From assembly GCA_028023455.1 (NCBI GenBank), contig JAQFVV010000027.1:4087845-4151844 (forward strand): a DNA stretch of 64,000 nt. Reading direction: 5' to 3'. This stretch comes from Epiperipatus broadwayi (taxonomy: Eukaryota; Onychophora; Udeonychophora; Euonychophora; Peripatidae). Shown piece by piece: positions 52,200 to 64,000 of the stretch. The position numbers were made by a program, and so were the translations under genes. The first letter of the stretch is position 1; each line of letters begins with the position of its first letter. The notes under the pieces were generated by a model. That model was not told the DNA's origin. It made no database searches and worked only from the letters and a program-made list of their open reading frames with translations.

Positions 52200-52844
52200 G
52201 TATAATAATAAATTTATAATTGCATTACTTTATGCATATAAAAGTTAAATACCAAGTGAGCAAAACTCTGGCAATAATGTGTAAAATAACACTCATATGT
52301 TAATAAATATAAACAATAGTGTGGTATAACATAGTCCTTGAGCTTTGATGGTTAAAAGCATTCATTTATTGAAGTTATTACAAAAAAGCTGAGATTTATA
52401 TATTACCCTAAGTAGGGTGCAAATTATTCTGCAATTACAATTGAACTTTTTAAAAATAGCCCCATTTTTAATAATTTTTCAACATTAAAGGAAACATCCT
52501 GTAGTAAATATAAGTAGTTTCCTTTAATATTGAGAGGGTTTTATAAATGATTTATCCTCTGAATATTCAACTGTAATGTCAAAATAATTTGTACTAAACT
52601 TAAATCAAGCTACTATATAATTTCCTGCTGTCTTTTTAATAACATCAATAAATGAATGCTTATAATCATCAAAACCCAAGGAATAAGGGGTATTGTTCGA
52701 ACATATTGATGTATAAATGTTAATTTACCATGGATGATCAAGATACTAATCGCAGTCCACCAATGGATTATGTAGGAATTTTGGAGTGACCACCTGAATT
52801 TAATAAAAAGTAATGATAATTGACCCTACATTATATTAGATTAG
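52197..52844. other. Non-coding, no feature recognised
   Basis: AT-rich. AATATTGAAGGAAAC-type words around 52490 and 52510 form a short inverted repeat. Confidence 0.4.
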
Positions 52845-53330
52845 ATACAATTAAGTTCCAGGTATAAGAATGCCTGTATTTCAAATCTTACACATTAAGC
52901 CTGCATTCTGCCCATCCCTCTTATATGTACTTAAATGGATAGTGTCCTACACCTGAGATGTCAAAGTGACTGGAGGACAACATGAGTATAGCAACAATAT
53001 TGACACCAGCATAGGATTTGGGCATTTTATTATCAGATTTTCAATAGTATAAATGGCTGAAGAGTTAGAGGTGGGAGTAGATTGAAGCCTGTCCATTAAA
53101 GTATGAGAATTTGCTATCTTAATATAAACTGAGCACTAATTATATATGTGTGGGGAAGATGATAATCTGGACCAACTAAAAAGTGCTGGTTCAGCACAAA
53201 ATATGTATATTGATGATTATTTCTCTTTTTTCCATGTGTGTGGTCATGTGTATCAGTAATATGAGATAGTGTGTATAGTTGAAGGTTGCTTGAAAGTTTG
53301 AGTTCAAATACCCTATATTTAGATTAGATA
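52845..53330 (+). mobile_element. Hammerhead-like repeat, full monomer, plus strand
   Basis: Collinear with the minus-strand units at 26374-27200: CCAGGTATAAGAATGCCTG, TTTGGGCATT, GGAGTAGATTGAAGCCTGTC, TTTGCTATCTTAATATAAAC, the core motif, CCATGTGTGTGGTC, and a tRNA-like end (GATAGTGTG.ATAGTTGAAGG with GAGTTCAAATACCC). About 480 bp, the same as the dimer's unit length. Confidence 0.8.
53176..53202 (+). ncRNA. Hammerhead-like core, decayed boxes, perfect stem II
   Basis: CTAAAAA, then GTGCTG-GTT-CAGCAC, then AAAAT. Upstream GACCA and downstream TGGTC (53241-53245) can pair as in the 26530 copy. Confidence 0.38.
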
Positions 53331-54230
53331 CCTATATGTAAAAGAAATAAATTTTTGCCCACAGTTATGATTGTTACAAATGAGAATTGGCTCTTCACAA
53401 TTGAAGTGATTGTGTGTTGTTGGGCATTTGCTGATGAATGGATCAAGTGACACAATACCCTCATTGTAAATACTTGATGTGTGTGTTGATTATAAATTTA
53501 TCAAATAGTTTCACTGCGCAATGCAAAAGCGCAAACAGAAGTACTGAATATCTTCTATCAATCGCCAAATTGATACGTGTATTTTATTATAATAGATATT
53601 TAAGTAATTTATTATAAAAAATTAGTATATTATCATATTTTAAAAGAGTGGTGTAATTTTTGAAACAATTACAAAGAAAAGAAAGGTATATAATTTTAAT
53701 TAATACAGAATGGAAGAAAGGTTTCTTTTCACAATAATGGATGCAAAATGTGAGCGCTATATACGTCCTGCAAGTATATAATTTCCAAACAAAAAAAAAC
53801 ATTTTGAAAGACATTTTAAAACTGTCAACATAATATATAAGACCAAACTGTAATACTTGGGGTGGAGGTGGGGGGATTATAGTTATCCCTTATTCTAATA
53901 AAATGCGTTCGGTTTATATATAGCTCTCAGAGATTTTGCTTATTTTTATTTAAATTTCTGTATAATATTAAATATAGTATATTGTCACTGATAAAAGTAC
54001 TGCGTAACAGGTAAATGAAGTTAATTGGTGATGAAAAAGATAATCCCATTCCTAGTATAAATCTTAATTTAGTGAAAACAAGAGTACTTTGCACATATTT
54101 GTTCAGAGCAGAAGCTTCCATAAATGTAGATTTCATTGTAGGAAATCGTTTTAAAGTATCCTTAAGGTAATCTGCTTCTTCTAGAAAAACTATACTAAAA
54201 TTCACTTCACAATACTTTTTTTTAGAAAAC
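53331..54230. other. Non-coding, no feature recognised
   Basis: AT-rich. Minus frames at 53587-53814 and 53927-54205 show no known motif. Confidence 0.5.
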
Positions 54231-54497
54231 CTGTTACCTTATAAACAATGAGGTTTGCCAATTCCTCTACAAGCATTATGATAAATGCTTAGCCAGAGCC
54301 AGCACTTAAAATATCTCTGTCAGGAACCCCTCCCCAAACCCCTGACCATGGTTTCATGCTTTGGAACTCCTCAGAGAGGTGTTAGGGTATGTTCTTTCAC
54401 TAGATATTTTAAGTGCTGGCTCTGGCTAAGCATTTATCATAAGCTTAAGAGATAGAGTCATATGATATATGACTCTTATTTTGGTCTGTTACCTTAT
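54231..54497 (+). mobile_element. 243-bp relative of the 10.5-kb retroposed element, with 12-bp TSD
   Basis: CTGTTACCTTAT flanks the insert at 54231-54242 and 54486-54497. The insert begins AAACAATGAGGTTTGCCAATTCC and ends GACTCTTATTTTGGT, the same ends as the 116-bp insert at 10501. It has an internal perfect 41-bp inverted repeat (54276-54316 and 54402-54442) containing GCTTAGCCAGAGCCAGCA; the shorter copy has one arm only. Confidence 0.85.
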
Positions 54498-55429
54498 GTT
54501 TCCTTCATATATGCAATTTTTAAAAATGTGCCCCTACAATCACAGATCAAACATTCACAAAAAAAAAAATGAAAGTGAAATCCAAAATAGAGAAGAAAAT
54601 TAGCTTTACGTATTTACCTACTTTCTTTATTATTAAATATATACATTTTAGCATGCTTTCATCTTTCAAATTAAGTTTTGTTGCTAAAGTAATGTAGTCG
54701 TCTAATTTTACACCTGCCAACAATTATTATATATGGATGTACATTTCTGTGTATGTGTATAATACATGTGATTCAGTTATTTTTGTTTTAAAATTTATTT
54801 TTATTATAAAATGTATGTCTGAATAGTTCTTGTGAAACAGTTGTTACTGTACTTGTATGCTTTTCCCATGAACTGAGGTTCAAATCTAAAAAAAATCTTG
54901 GATTTTTTTAGGCAACTTGAATTTTCTAAACACTACTAGAATCCAGAATCAACCAGACTTTCCATTTAACATTTGGATCAGATTACTGTGTATTGTATTT
55001 GTGCATTATCCAGTCTACCAACCTTGGCAGTCATTTTTTTTAATATGGAACATCTTTATATGCATTATTTTTCAAGAAACCTAACGGCCTGGAAAATGCA
55101 AACGTATCAAAAGAACAATTAGATTTGTCCAGCAATACAGTCATACATTAGAACAGCCACCTGAGAGTGTCTGCATTAGTAAGAAATTTCATTTGTGATG
55201 ATTTTGAAGGTCATTAGGCATTTCAGCTGCTGACATGAATACTTCTGTCACCTTTTTTGAAAAATAATGCATATAAAGATGTTTTATATATATTTTTATT
55301 TTTATATTAATAATTTTATGCAATAAATTTATGAACTAATGCAGAACCATACCACTAACAATGAAATATTAGCTGCTACTAAAGATAAACAATAAAGTAT
55401 TAATCAAAAAATACAAGAAATGAGAGTTA
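54498..55429. other. Non-coding, contains a hairpin at 55049-55283
   Basis: ACATCTTTATATGCATTATT followed by TTTCAA (55049-55074) is repeated inverted at 55257-55283, about 26 bp of near-perfect arms with a ~180-bp loop. Otherwise unremarkable AT-rich DNA. Confidence 0.6.
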
Positions 55430-56204
55430 GAGCCAAAAATTTTCACTTTCATCCTTAAAATAAACTTAGATGCCCTCCCAACCACATACTTTCTGATCCA
55501 CAGAAGTCTACATAGAAACATGGATCCTTAATGTAGCTTATGGCATCAGACTGAAGAAACTGTCCAGCACTTAATTTATCACTGCAAAGGTCTGGAACAA
55601 ATAAGAGTTATACTTTGCAACACATATAGGAGAAATAAAACAACAACAGAACAAGTAATGATAGCTTTCCAAAGTAAAACAATACCACTGATTAGGGCAG
55701 CAACTTTTGTTCTATATTCTTTATGGTGCACAAGATGTGCATTCCTAATTGGAAATAGCACAAGATGACATCCATCAACTTTTGAACATAAGTTAATGGA
55801 AATACAAATCCGAGACAAATTGATAACAAGGTCGGACATCTATGCGGCTACCTGGTCTCTGCTTAAACACAGAGTAAGGTTATAACATAAAAAAGATATA
55901 CTAAGTAATATAAAGCTCCAACATGAGAATCAAAACTAAAAATAACAAGTAATAAAACAAAAAAATAAATAACAAAACAGAAAAGAACAAAGTCCTCCCC
56001 TATACCCAGTAATAGGTTCAGTAACATCTGTGCACCTAATAACTAATTGAGTGCAACTGTTTGTAATATCTGAAGACTTTATTTGATAATGAACATCTCT
56101 GTAACATTCAACTAAACAATATAATATAAATATGTTATTTTAACTCTTGAAATAACAATTGTAACCTGCTTGTAATTGGAAAACAATAAAGTACCTTTTG
56201 AAAC
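55430..56204 (+). pseudogene. LINE C-terminal fragment with zinc-knuckle-like motif and 3' UTR
   Basis: Plus-strand reading: LDALPTTYFLIHRSLHRNMD, stop, CSLWHQTEETVQHLIYHCKG (C-x?-C lost one Cys as Trp, H-x4-C retained), LEQIRVILCNTYRR, and PLIRAATFVLYSLWCTRC. This is the post-RT C-terminal Cys/His region common in I/jockey and L1-like LINEs. Stops within show it is dead. 55870-56204 reads as a 3' UTR with AACAATAAAG just before the triplet tail at 56205. A different subfamily from the train at 34-39 kb. Confidence 0.75.
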
Positions 56205-56829
<625 letters not shown>

Positions 56830-57060
56830 AATTACAGATACTTTTTATCTCATTCATCCACTATTTGTGTGATCTTTTTCTACCCATCTTAACATCATTA
56901 GAAATCCACTTCAAAACTGCAGACATTCATCCATCTACTATCTCTTTTAGCATCATACTTCATTCCTTCCATTTAATTTTCTGAATGATATTAGTGATAC
57001 TTACTTGTTCTTCTATGAATGTATTTTGTATTCCATTGTTATTAATCCTAATATACCAAT
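56830..57060 (-). pseudogene. RTE-type LINE C-terminal scrap
   Basis: Minus-strand pieces NTFIEEQVSITNIIQKIKWK, AKRDSRWMN, KWISNDVKMGRKRSHK and WMNEIKSIC follow the same order as LKWKWAGHIAK, D.RW, W.PRDCKRPRKRP, RWMNEIRK in the copy at 6430-7215. Many frameshifts. Confidence 0.6.
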
Positions 57061-57283
57061 TTATGGCTTATTGCAGTGATATATTTATGGAGATTGAGGA
57101 TTAAGATCTGAGGATAAATACTTGCTCCATCTGTTCCTGTGCTTAAAATGCTTATGAATTCCTCATAAAACATTTAGTTTTTTTAATCTGAACTTAATCT
57201 TCCTATTCTTAGATGCATAATATAATTCTGTGTAAGCCTACTCTTTTGAGTGTTTTAATTCTTAGATTCATAAGTAATTTTTT

Positions 57284-57315
<32 letters not shown>

Positions 57316-60224
57316 GGAAAATTTAATGAATATAATTTATATTTGATTCCTAGTTTTGGTCAACATATCTACTTATATGTAAACAAAGGGAGTAAATGCC
57401 CCTCCCCCAGCCTATCTATTAAAAAAACTCTAAATGTTGAACAAAGCATAAGAGTAGAATGAATCCATCTGTTCTTAGGAATTCTGATGTTTATAAGCAT
57501 ATCTTTGTTAACATTATTGATAATTCAGAGTAAAATCCATTTATCAGCCAGGTGGAATGTAGCACTTAAGAGTTATTGAACTCATAATCAATTATAGAAA
57601 GCTGGAGACAGCATCTCTGTTTTAACACCTTGGTTGGAATTATTAAATAAAATTTAGTAAATAAACTTTAAATTAGAGTGCTTTTAATTCATAGCCTGGG
57701 AGAAGATGATTTGCTCCTTTTGTTTACATATTCATTGAACTATGTTTCATTTAAAGTTTATATCTACTTAGATATGATCTTTTATTTTTTGGTTATATTT
57801 TTTAATGAAGAAAACTTATTTTCTATTTAATCTTTCTCTTTTTTACAAATTTTATTAAAAACATAAATTCTGTAGATAAAATTCAAATAAAAAATAAAAT
57901 GTCAATTTTTCACATAAAAAAGACTAATCAACAAAAATAAACAATCAAAGTAAAAGATTTCATTTGAGCCTTCAGGCTAAAAACTTTTAATGAAAAAAAA
58001 ATTCTTTAAAAAATCAATATATTGAATAAATATTTTGTTAACTGTACTTAATTTTCATATGAATTACTTAATTTTTCCATTAATTCACCCTCTAGTAAAA
58101 ATTTCCACAAGCTTTATACTGTAATATGCATATTTTTCTATATACATTATAATATAAATTTTTAGTTCGAAAAAAATTCCATAGATGGCCAGAAAATCAA
58201 AAAATTCCTCAAAACAATAGAATTTAGCTCCATCCTGACAAGTCCCTTTCTTGTATTATGATAAGTTTTTGACATAATGATTTTTATGTGATTGTTTAAA
58301 GTAAATGGTTTAAATAACCAAAAATCTGTTTATTTGCAAATTTATTAGAATCCTAGGTAATTTTTGTACAATAATTTATACAATATTTATTAGAAATCAA
58401 AATGTAAATTATTAATAATTTATTTTGAATGGAAATATTTTATTTTCAAAAATAAAACATTATATTAGCACACAGTTCAAATCTTTCCTAAAGCTATTCA
58501 GAAGCTTAACTTTCTGTGTAAGCAATGTAATTATAATAAGTATAAAATTATAATTTTTCAATAAATATTAAAAAATTTAGATTTTTTAACGCATATTTCA
58601 TTAGATATAAGAAAAATAAATAAATATTCATTCTGAGTTTTTTAAAAAAGACAAATAATGAAGATTTCACTGATTTTATAAAATTTAAAGAATCCTTCTA
58701 GAAATATGCCATATAATCTTTTTGTTTTGATTACCATCTCATTTTTTAAATATTTATAGAAAGAAAACATGAACATTTAAAATATCCTTTAGTAGTAAAT
58801 CCAAATATTTATCAAAAGAAATCATATTTATTATTTTTTATAAGTAATAATGGATTAATCTTAAATTCAATGTCTAACATGAAAATGAAGAAAATGACAA
58901 ATTGCAAAAAAAACACCAGAAAGTTAATGTACATCTTACAATAATTAAAACTTTTAATAAAGTATTCAAATTCAATTTATATTTATAAAAAAGTCAATAT
59001 TAAAAAATAATAAAATTCTTTATAGGACATGTTTCCCTATCATTTCCTCATTGATATCGGCTAATTTTCAGTTAACTAATTTTCTATTAAGAAGTTTTTA
59101 TACTTTAATAAAATCTAAATATCAACATTATATACTTATATAAAAATAAATAATAAAAAAAAACATATATAAATTTAGACTTTTGCCTCTGTCTGAAACT
59201 GACACTAAGATCTTTCAATAGTTTCTCAATTCCCAGCAACTCTTGATATCCTACTAATTTAATTAGAACTTATAAATCATACAAAGTCTTAATGTATTTA
59301 AAATTTCTATCATCAAATACATGTAATGTATTGCCACTATTAAAGACAAATATTGTTGAATGTAGTACCAATGAAGACTCTAAGGAATACCAGCAGAAAT
59401 ATCTAAATTGCCTTGATTAGAAATACCAAATATTTTTAAAAAAATATTAGTCTGTTCTCTTTCTTTACTGCACTGTTTGAATTTGAATAAAAAACTTATC
59501 CCTCAGGTATAATAAATTATTGATCTATTATTTTTCAGGGAATTAAAGAAAATTAATTATAATTACAGAAAAAAAATAAAGCTCTAATAAAAATTATAGA
59601 TGACAATTATTAAATGATTATTCCAAAAATGCATATAACTTGGATTTTATAATTCAAAACATAACACAGCTACTAATATTTGAAAAATGTGTGTATGCAA
59701 ACAATTTTAATATTACAATATTTAATTACTGCATCTTTAACTAAATCATTAATAAATACAAAGTACTTTGTTTAAAGATCTTTAGAGAGGGCGCTGATGG
59801 TCTTTGAAGTTTTCTTTGTTCTTCTGCAGCTAATGGTAGTGCTACTGTGCCAGTTTTGCATTAATTTTGACAGCAAAAACTAGTGATGTATTAATTCAAC
59901 AAATATCTGAAGAGAGCAGCAGTCTATAATAAAAACTACAAAGAATCTGATTCTCACCTACATGGATTCTGAATGGTTGAAACTAAAAGTTCTTATTGGA
60001 AGAGATTGGAAGAGTAATTTTACACTCAGCTTTTTTGTTGTTAGTAATTAGCAATATAATGGCTTTTTTCATAATATATTTAAATTTTTTTTCCATATGT
60101 CAAAGCATCGTCCAGAAATATTTATCATTATTTTTACAAAATATTTGTATAAAATTATTAAAAAATAGTTTCATGATTTACCTTTTTTCAAATAAATTTA
60201 ATTTTTAAAAATGCAACTTAAATA
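57061..60224. other. Long very AT-rich non-coding stretch
   Basis: No gene. (AC)n(AT)n at about 57284-57315. The segment 59775-59885 (GAGAGGGCGCTGATGGTC, GTGCCAGTTTTGCATT) recurs in diverged form near 62125 (TTGCCAGTTTTGCATTCTTT). Confidence 0.5.
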
Positions 60225-60420
60225 ATGTGGTATATGGGGGTTTGAACTCAGACTTTCACATAACCCTCAACTATCCACATTATCTTTTTAACATGTGTGT
60301 GATCAAATGTGTCAATAGTCTGAGACAGCATGGGTAGTTGAGGGTCATAAGAAAGTCTGAGTTTATATTACTTATTCTAGTGCAGGTATAAAAAAGCCTG
60401 TACTATAAAAAAATTATATA
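60225..60420. repeat. Foldback of the tRNA-like ends of the hammerhead-like repeat
   Basis: GTTTGAACTCAGACTTTC...CCCTCAACTATCCAC (60240-60280) is repeated inverted as GGGTAGTTGAGGGTC...GAAAGTCTGAGTTTA (60331-60367). Between them ACATGTGTGTGATC matches the element. GCAGGTATAAAAAAGCCTG ends the right half. No core motif remains. Confidence 0.65.
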
Positions 60421-61509
60421 TTTAAATAATGTGAGTAATGGTGAAATGAAAGTATAATCAGTAATAAGCTACTAAACACAGTAAATACACAACTTTTGTG
60501 ATATTTAAATAAATACAATTTAAAATTTTAGAACAGAATTTTATAGCTTTATAATGACTTTTTACAACTGAAGTTCACTCAACAAAAAGTTCAATAGCAT
60601 TTCAAAAAATGACCCAATAAAAAAATGTTTTCATTTGCTTTATAATTTTTTTTTCTATATGTGCAAAACTTAAGTATGATTTTTAAAGAGGTTTTTTACT
60701 TGTAAACTCATATTTCTAACAAACCATGTCCAAATTTATGAATTCTAATATAGAATAATGGTTTAAATACTAATCAGATGTTGAATATTTACCAAAATTA
60801 CCACTAGAATAAACAAGAAATATGATTTCAATATTTCTTTATAACAAATTGGTTTTTATTTTAATTATAAAGTTTTAAATAAAATTGAAAACAATTAATT
60901 TTTATGTTTAATTAAAGTTTTGTTTACTTAAAGCTTACTTAATCTGGAAATATTTTAATTATTAGTATATATTTATGTAAATATGCTATTGATATTGCAT
61001 TTAGGTTCAAATTACCCCATGAACAACTATATAATGAATGTTTGATAGTAAAACATATACTTAAAAGGACTTCAGTTATTTTAGTGATTAAAAATTATAT
61101 AATTCTATAATTGTACTTTACATCCATGTAATGAAGTTATATAATGTAGAAGTTAATCTTAATTAATCATCTGAATGCTTTCAGAAAGTCTAAGTTTCCA
61201 TAATCATAGCTTGTTACCAAATGAGAAATACAGAATACTGAAGACATCTACATTTTTGTCTGATTTGAGAAAAGGTACAAAATTAGAACACTCCATTTCT
61301 AGTGAAAAGAAAATATAATTTTGGCTTGCACAACAAAGCATTTTATTTGCATTATAATAAAATAAAAATAGGTTTACACATAATTTGTTTCTGTCTGAAA
61401 GTTTATAATGATGATATTTTACTCATAAATATATGTTGGATTATCTCCAGCATCTTGAATTAATTACTGTCTTTAAAAAAATTTAAATTTTATTTAAAGT
61501 TTTCAATTA
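60421..61509. other. AT-rich, part of old dispersed repeat
   Basis: 60520-60572 matches 16172-16225 in inverted orientation. Otherwise no feature. Confidence 0.45.
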
Positions 61510-61700
61510 CATACAGCGTCATCTTAAATTCAGTATTCATAAATATATAAATCCCATGTTTAATTCACATACTACCCATAAGTCAGACTAACATAAGCTG
61601 AAGAAGAGAAGAGAATAATACCACCCAAAACATTATGTATGTACTAATCTGTATGATACAACTAATAGTTGAATGTAATTGAAATGATTAAATAAAATTT
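61510..61700 (+). mobile_element. Diverged relative of the 41691 SINE
   Basis: AGCGTCATCTTAAATTCAGT, AATCCCATG and GCTGAAGAAGAG (61597-61608) followed by a decayed AAAAC box and ATGTACTAATCTGTATGATA mirror the 41691-41870 SINE in order. The A and B boxes are degraded. Confidence 0.5.
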
Positions 61701-62519
61701 AATTTTTTCTAAAAGCATTTAATAATTTAGTTTTGCATGATAAAAATAGTCCAAAATATATTTATATTGTTTATTTTAATTTTTTTGTAAAATTATCAAA
61801 TATTTGTTTTTTAATAAATATTTATTGTTTATATTTACTTTTTATTTATATTTCCTTGTCTTTTAGCAAAAAAAAAATAACTGAAAATTAACTAGCTAAA
61901 AATTTACTTAACAAGATCAAGTGGAGCATCAAAAATGTTACTATTTGCTGTTTTTTTATATTTAAAATTTGATTTTTAGTATTTCAAAAAATATGACTAT
62001 TATTTAAACTTATACTTTGTTGAAATATGTCTTGATCTTTTTACTAACTTCTCAGAGAGTTTCTCAGGCCACATGAAAATATTGCTGATAATTTTGTAAA
62101 TAGCTCATTATCTTATAGTTGTCTTTGCCAGTTTTGCATTCTTTTAATAGCAAAAATTAAAAGTTCATTAATTTTAAAAAATCTCAACAAGCCAATAACA
62201 GCATCCATTGATCGTTTTTTCTCTTTGCAAGAGGGTGTTCATGCAGCTTTTAAAATGTTCATGCTTTTATGGTTTTTTTTACATATTAACAATTATTGTT
62301 GCAAAATATTTGTGTAATATTTATTTTTTGAAAAAAATAATGTGACAAGATGCAGATTTTATTCAAACATATATACTTTTAGAAGAATATGTGCAACCAC
62401 AACTTGCAATTAGCTGAAAATGAAATGGATTTAGTTTGACCATGGTAGATTTTTTCTTACTTTTAAGAATACTCTAAATAAAATTTTAAATTTCAAATAA
62501 AATTTAAGTTAGCTTTATG
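61701..62519. other. Non-coding, no feature recognised
   Basis: AT-rich. Confidence 0.45.
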
Positions 62520-63380
62520 TAATCTGAACAATAATTTATGCAGGTTTTATAAAATAAATTAACTTTAAATCCTTACTTTTCTTGAAAACTTTTGAAATTT
62601 CATCTAAAAAAGCACTGCAGTCTTATAACTATAGATCATAGTATTGGAATCCTAAGTGATAATGATTCATGTTTTTTAAAAAGAGGATATTTTAACATAA
62701 TACTTTTATCAATGTTAAAGTTGAAAAAAATTCTGAAGAGTTCAGCATTTTATAAACTGTGGGTTAACATCAGAAGGCTTGTCTTTTGTTTTTGTTTTTT
62801 TGGTTTGCATTCTTTAGGTCCAGTTCTCATGTGATAATTTTGAAGTATAATTAGTTTACAAAATATTTTTGATTACTTTTTACATACTAATTGGTTGATT
62901 ACTATAAAGAATTACACAGGTAAACTTTCAATTTAATCATTTATGTTTATTTTTAGAAGTAGAAGTTAATAAAATTGACCACAATATAAAGAAGGAAATG
63001 ACTATGTCTATTATGTCATAATCTGTCAAAATTAATTTGGTGCTAAAATCTTTTAAAATATTGTAATTTTTGTAAAAAAAAAATATCAAATTTTGTAGCA
63101 GAACATGATTGAATTATCATAAATTTACCTTCATTCATTTGCATTAAAAACAACAACAGTAGCATTTATTTAAAATCTGTGATAACATATATAGTACATT
63201 TGTTATATTTATAAGTCAGTTTTTAAATATTTAAAATGATCATATGTCATATTTTAGAATATTATTCATTTATAAATTAAATTTAAAAAAATAAAATCCA
63301 ATTTACTGTTTTAATATAAAATAAAGATTTTTATAAAAAGGTTGACTATTTCTAATAACTCTCACCAGGTGGAACAATAA
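62520..63380 (+). repeat. Diverged ~1-kb dispersed repeat, copy 2
   Basis: Collinear with 40395-41410 over several hundred bases, ending at the same ACTCTCACCAGGTGG point, directly before the LINE fragment at 63403. Confidence 0.7.
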
Positions 63381-63402
63381 AAAGTATCAAAATGCAAGAA
63401 AA

Positions 63403-63830
63403 AGTTCAAAGAAAAGTAGGAAGACATGCATTAGATGTAAATGTGTGGACATCAAAGGAGGGCAATTCAAGGAGAAATGGGATGGTCAAGTTGTTATATG
63501 AAAGATGCAAAACATAAAATGAAAATGTTAAATAGATTGCAGTTTATGGATAATAAGAGAATAGCCAAACTAGTATTTAATTGTGTTATGAGTAGAGGGA
63601 AGGCAAGAAGATTATTGAGAAAGGTAGTACAGTATACAGAAAATTTGGATAAAGAATTTATGTCAGTATACTTATACAAAAGGTGGGATGATTATGTTAG
63701 AAAAATTCTTGGGTGCTATAGTGGTAAGCAATGGGATAAAAAAATAGATTTGTTAATAAAAAAATAAGGAGTTGGAGAAATGAAAAACTAGTGTAAAGAG
63801 GAGTGTACATATATATATATATATATTGTG
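63403..63830 (+). pseudogene. LINE C-terminal fragment (family of copy B), plus strand
   Basis: Reads MQEKVQRKVGRHALDVNVWT, MVKLLYERCKT, then after a frameshift LQFMDNKRIAKLVFNCVMSR, SVYLYKRWDDYVRKILGCYS and ELEK-like text, matching copy B residue by residue in order. It breaks off in an AT run near 63812-63828; 63830-64000 is AT-rich with no feature. Confidence 0.82.
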
Positions 63831-64000
63831 CCCTTTTGTATGGGTCACCATTTAAGTTTTGTGCTAATCTAGTAGAAAATTTTAAATTTAAGAAGTATTT
63901 TAAATGTGTGATGTTGACTTTGCTTGTGGTAATGTTACCATAAGTTTAATTAAAGCAATCTATGAGTATTTGATGTGTGAATTGTGTTGATATTGAGAAG

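Overview
This is an AT-rich stretch of animal (invertebrate metazoan) nuclear DNA made almost entirely of decayed mobile elements and simple repeats. Evidence: no bacterial-style dense coding, many non-LTR retrotransposon remnants with stop codons, two Penelope-like elements with GIY-YIG endonuclease remnants, tRNA-derived SINEs with target-site duplications, and long AAT, AGT, GATA, AC and AT microsatellites. GIY-YIG Penelope elements together with several LINE clades fit an arthropod or mollusc, but I cannot name the species. No intact protein-coding gene was found. The only host-gene candidate is a short, unusually GC-rich terminal-exon-like segment at 46970-47041.

Layout. 0-6.4 kb: repeats, including a 28-bp minisatellite and a foldback element with a duplicated arm. 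6.4-7.2 kb: RTE-type LINE remnant (minus). 8.3-9.9 kb: two foldback elements. 10.5-11.2 kb: a 116-bp retroposed element with a perfect 14-bp target duplication, then the GIY-YIG end of a Penelope-like element. 12-21 kb: LINE 3' scraps and unremarkable AT-rich DNA. 20.8-21.8 kb: about 330-bp tandem repeat carrying a hairpin whose loop received a tiny tRNA-derived SINE. 23.4-25.7 kb: RTE-type LINE scrap next to a nearly full-length but dead Penelope-like element. 26.4-27.2 kb: head-to-tail dimer of a repeat with a hammerhead-like motif. 28.4-32.8 kb: long decayed LINE with apurinic-type endonuclease, reverse transcriptase and C-terminal region, joined to a truncated sister copy and interrupted by a 424-bp insertion with a 13-bp target duplication. 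32.8-33.5 kb: Ty3/gypsy RNase H-integrase scrap. 34-39.85 kb: a 'train' of LINE copies, all minus, each 5' end abutting the microsatellite or homopolymer tail of the next. 40-46 kb: diverged 1-kb repeat, tRNA-derived SINE, minisatellites. 47 kb: exon candidate. 49.5-50.4 kb: large palindrome with hammerhead-like cores. 52.8-57 kb: more copies of the hammerhead-like repeat, a second copy of the 10.5-kb retroposed element, and LINE fragments. 57-64 kb: AT-rich DNA, second copy of the 1-kb repeat, LINE 3' fragment running to the right edge.

The most interesting theme is that several unrelated-looking dispersed repeats share the same short architecture: CTGANGA, a 5-6 bp hairpin, then GAAAC or a decayed form. 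This is the catalytic-core layout of hammerhead ribozymes. The copies occur as head-to-tail dimers or head-to-head foldbacks in a window that also holds Penelope-like elements, a class known to carry hammerheads.
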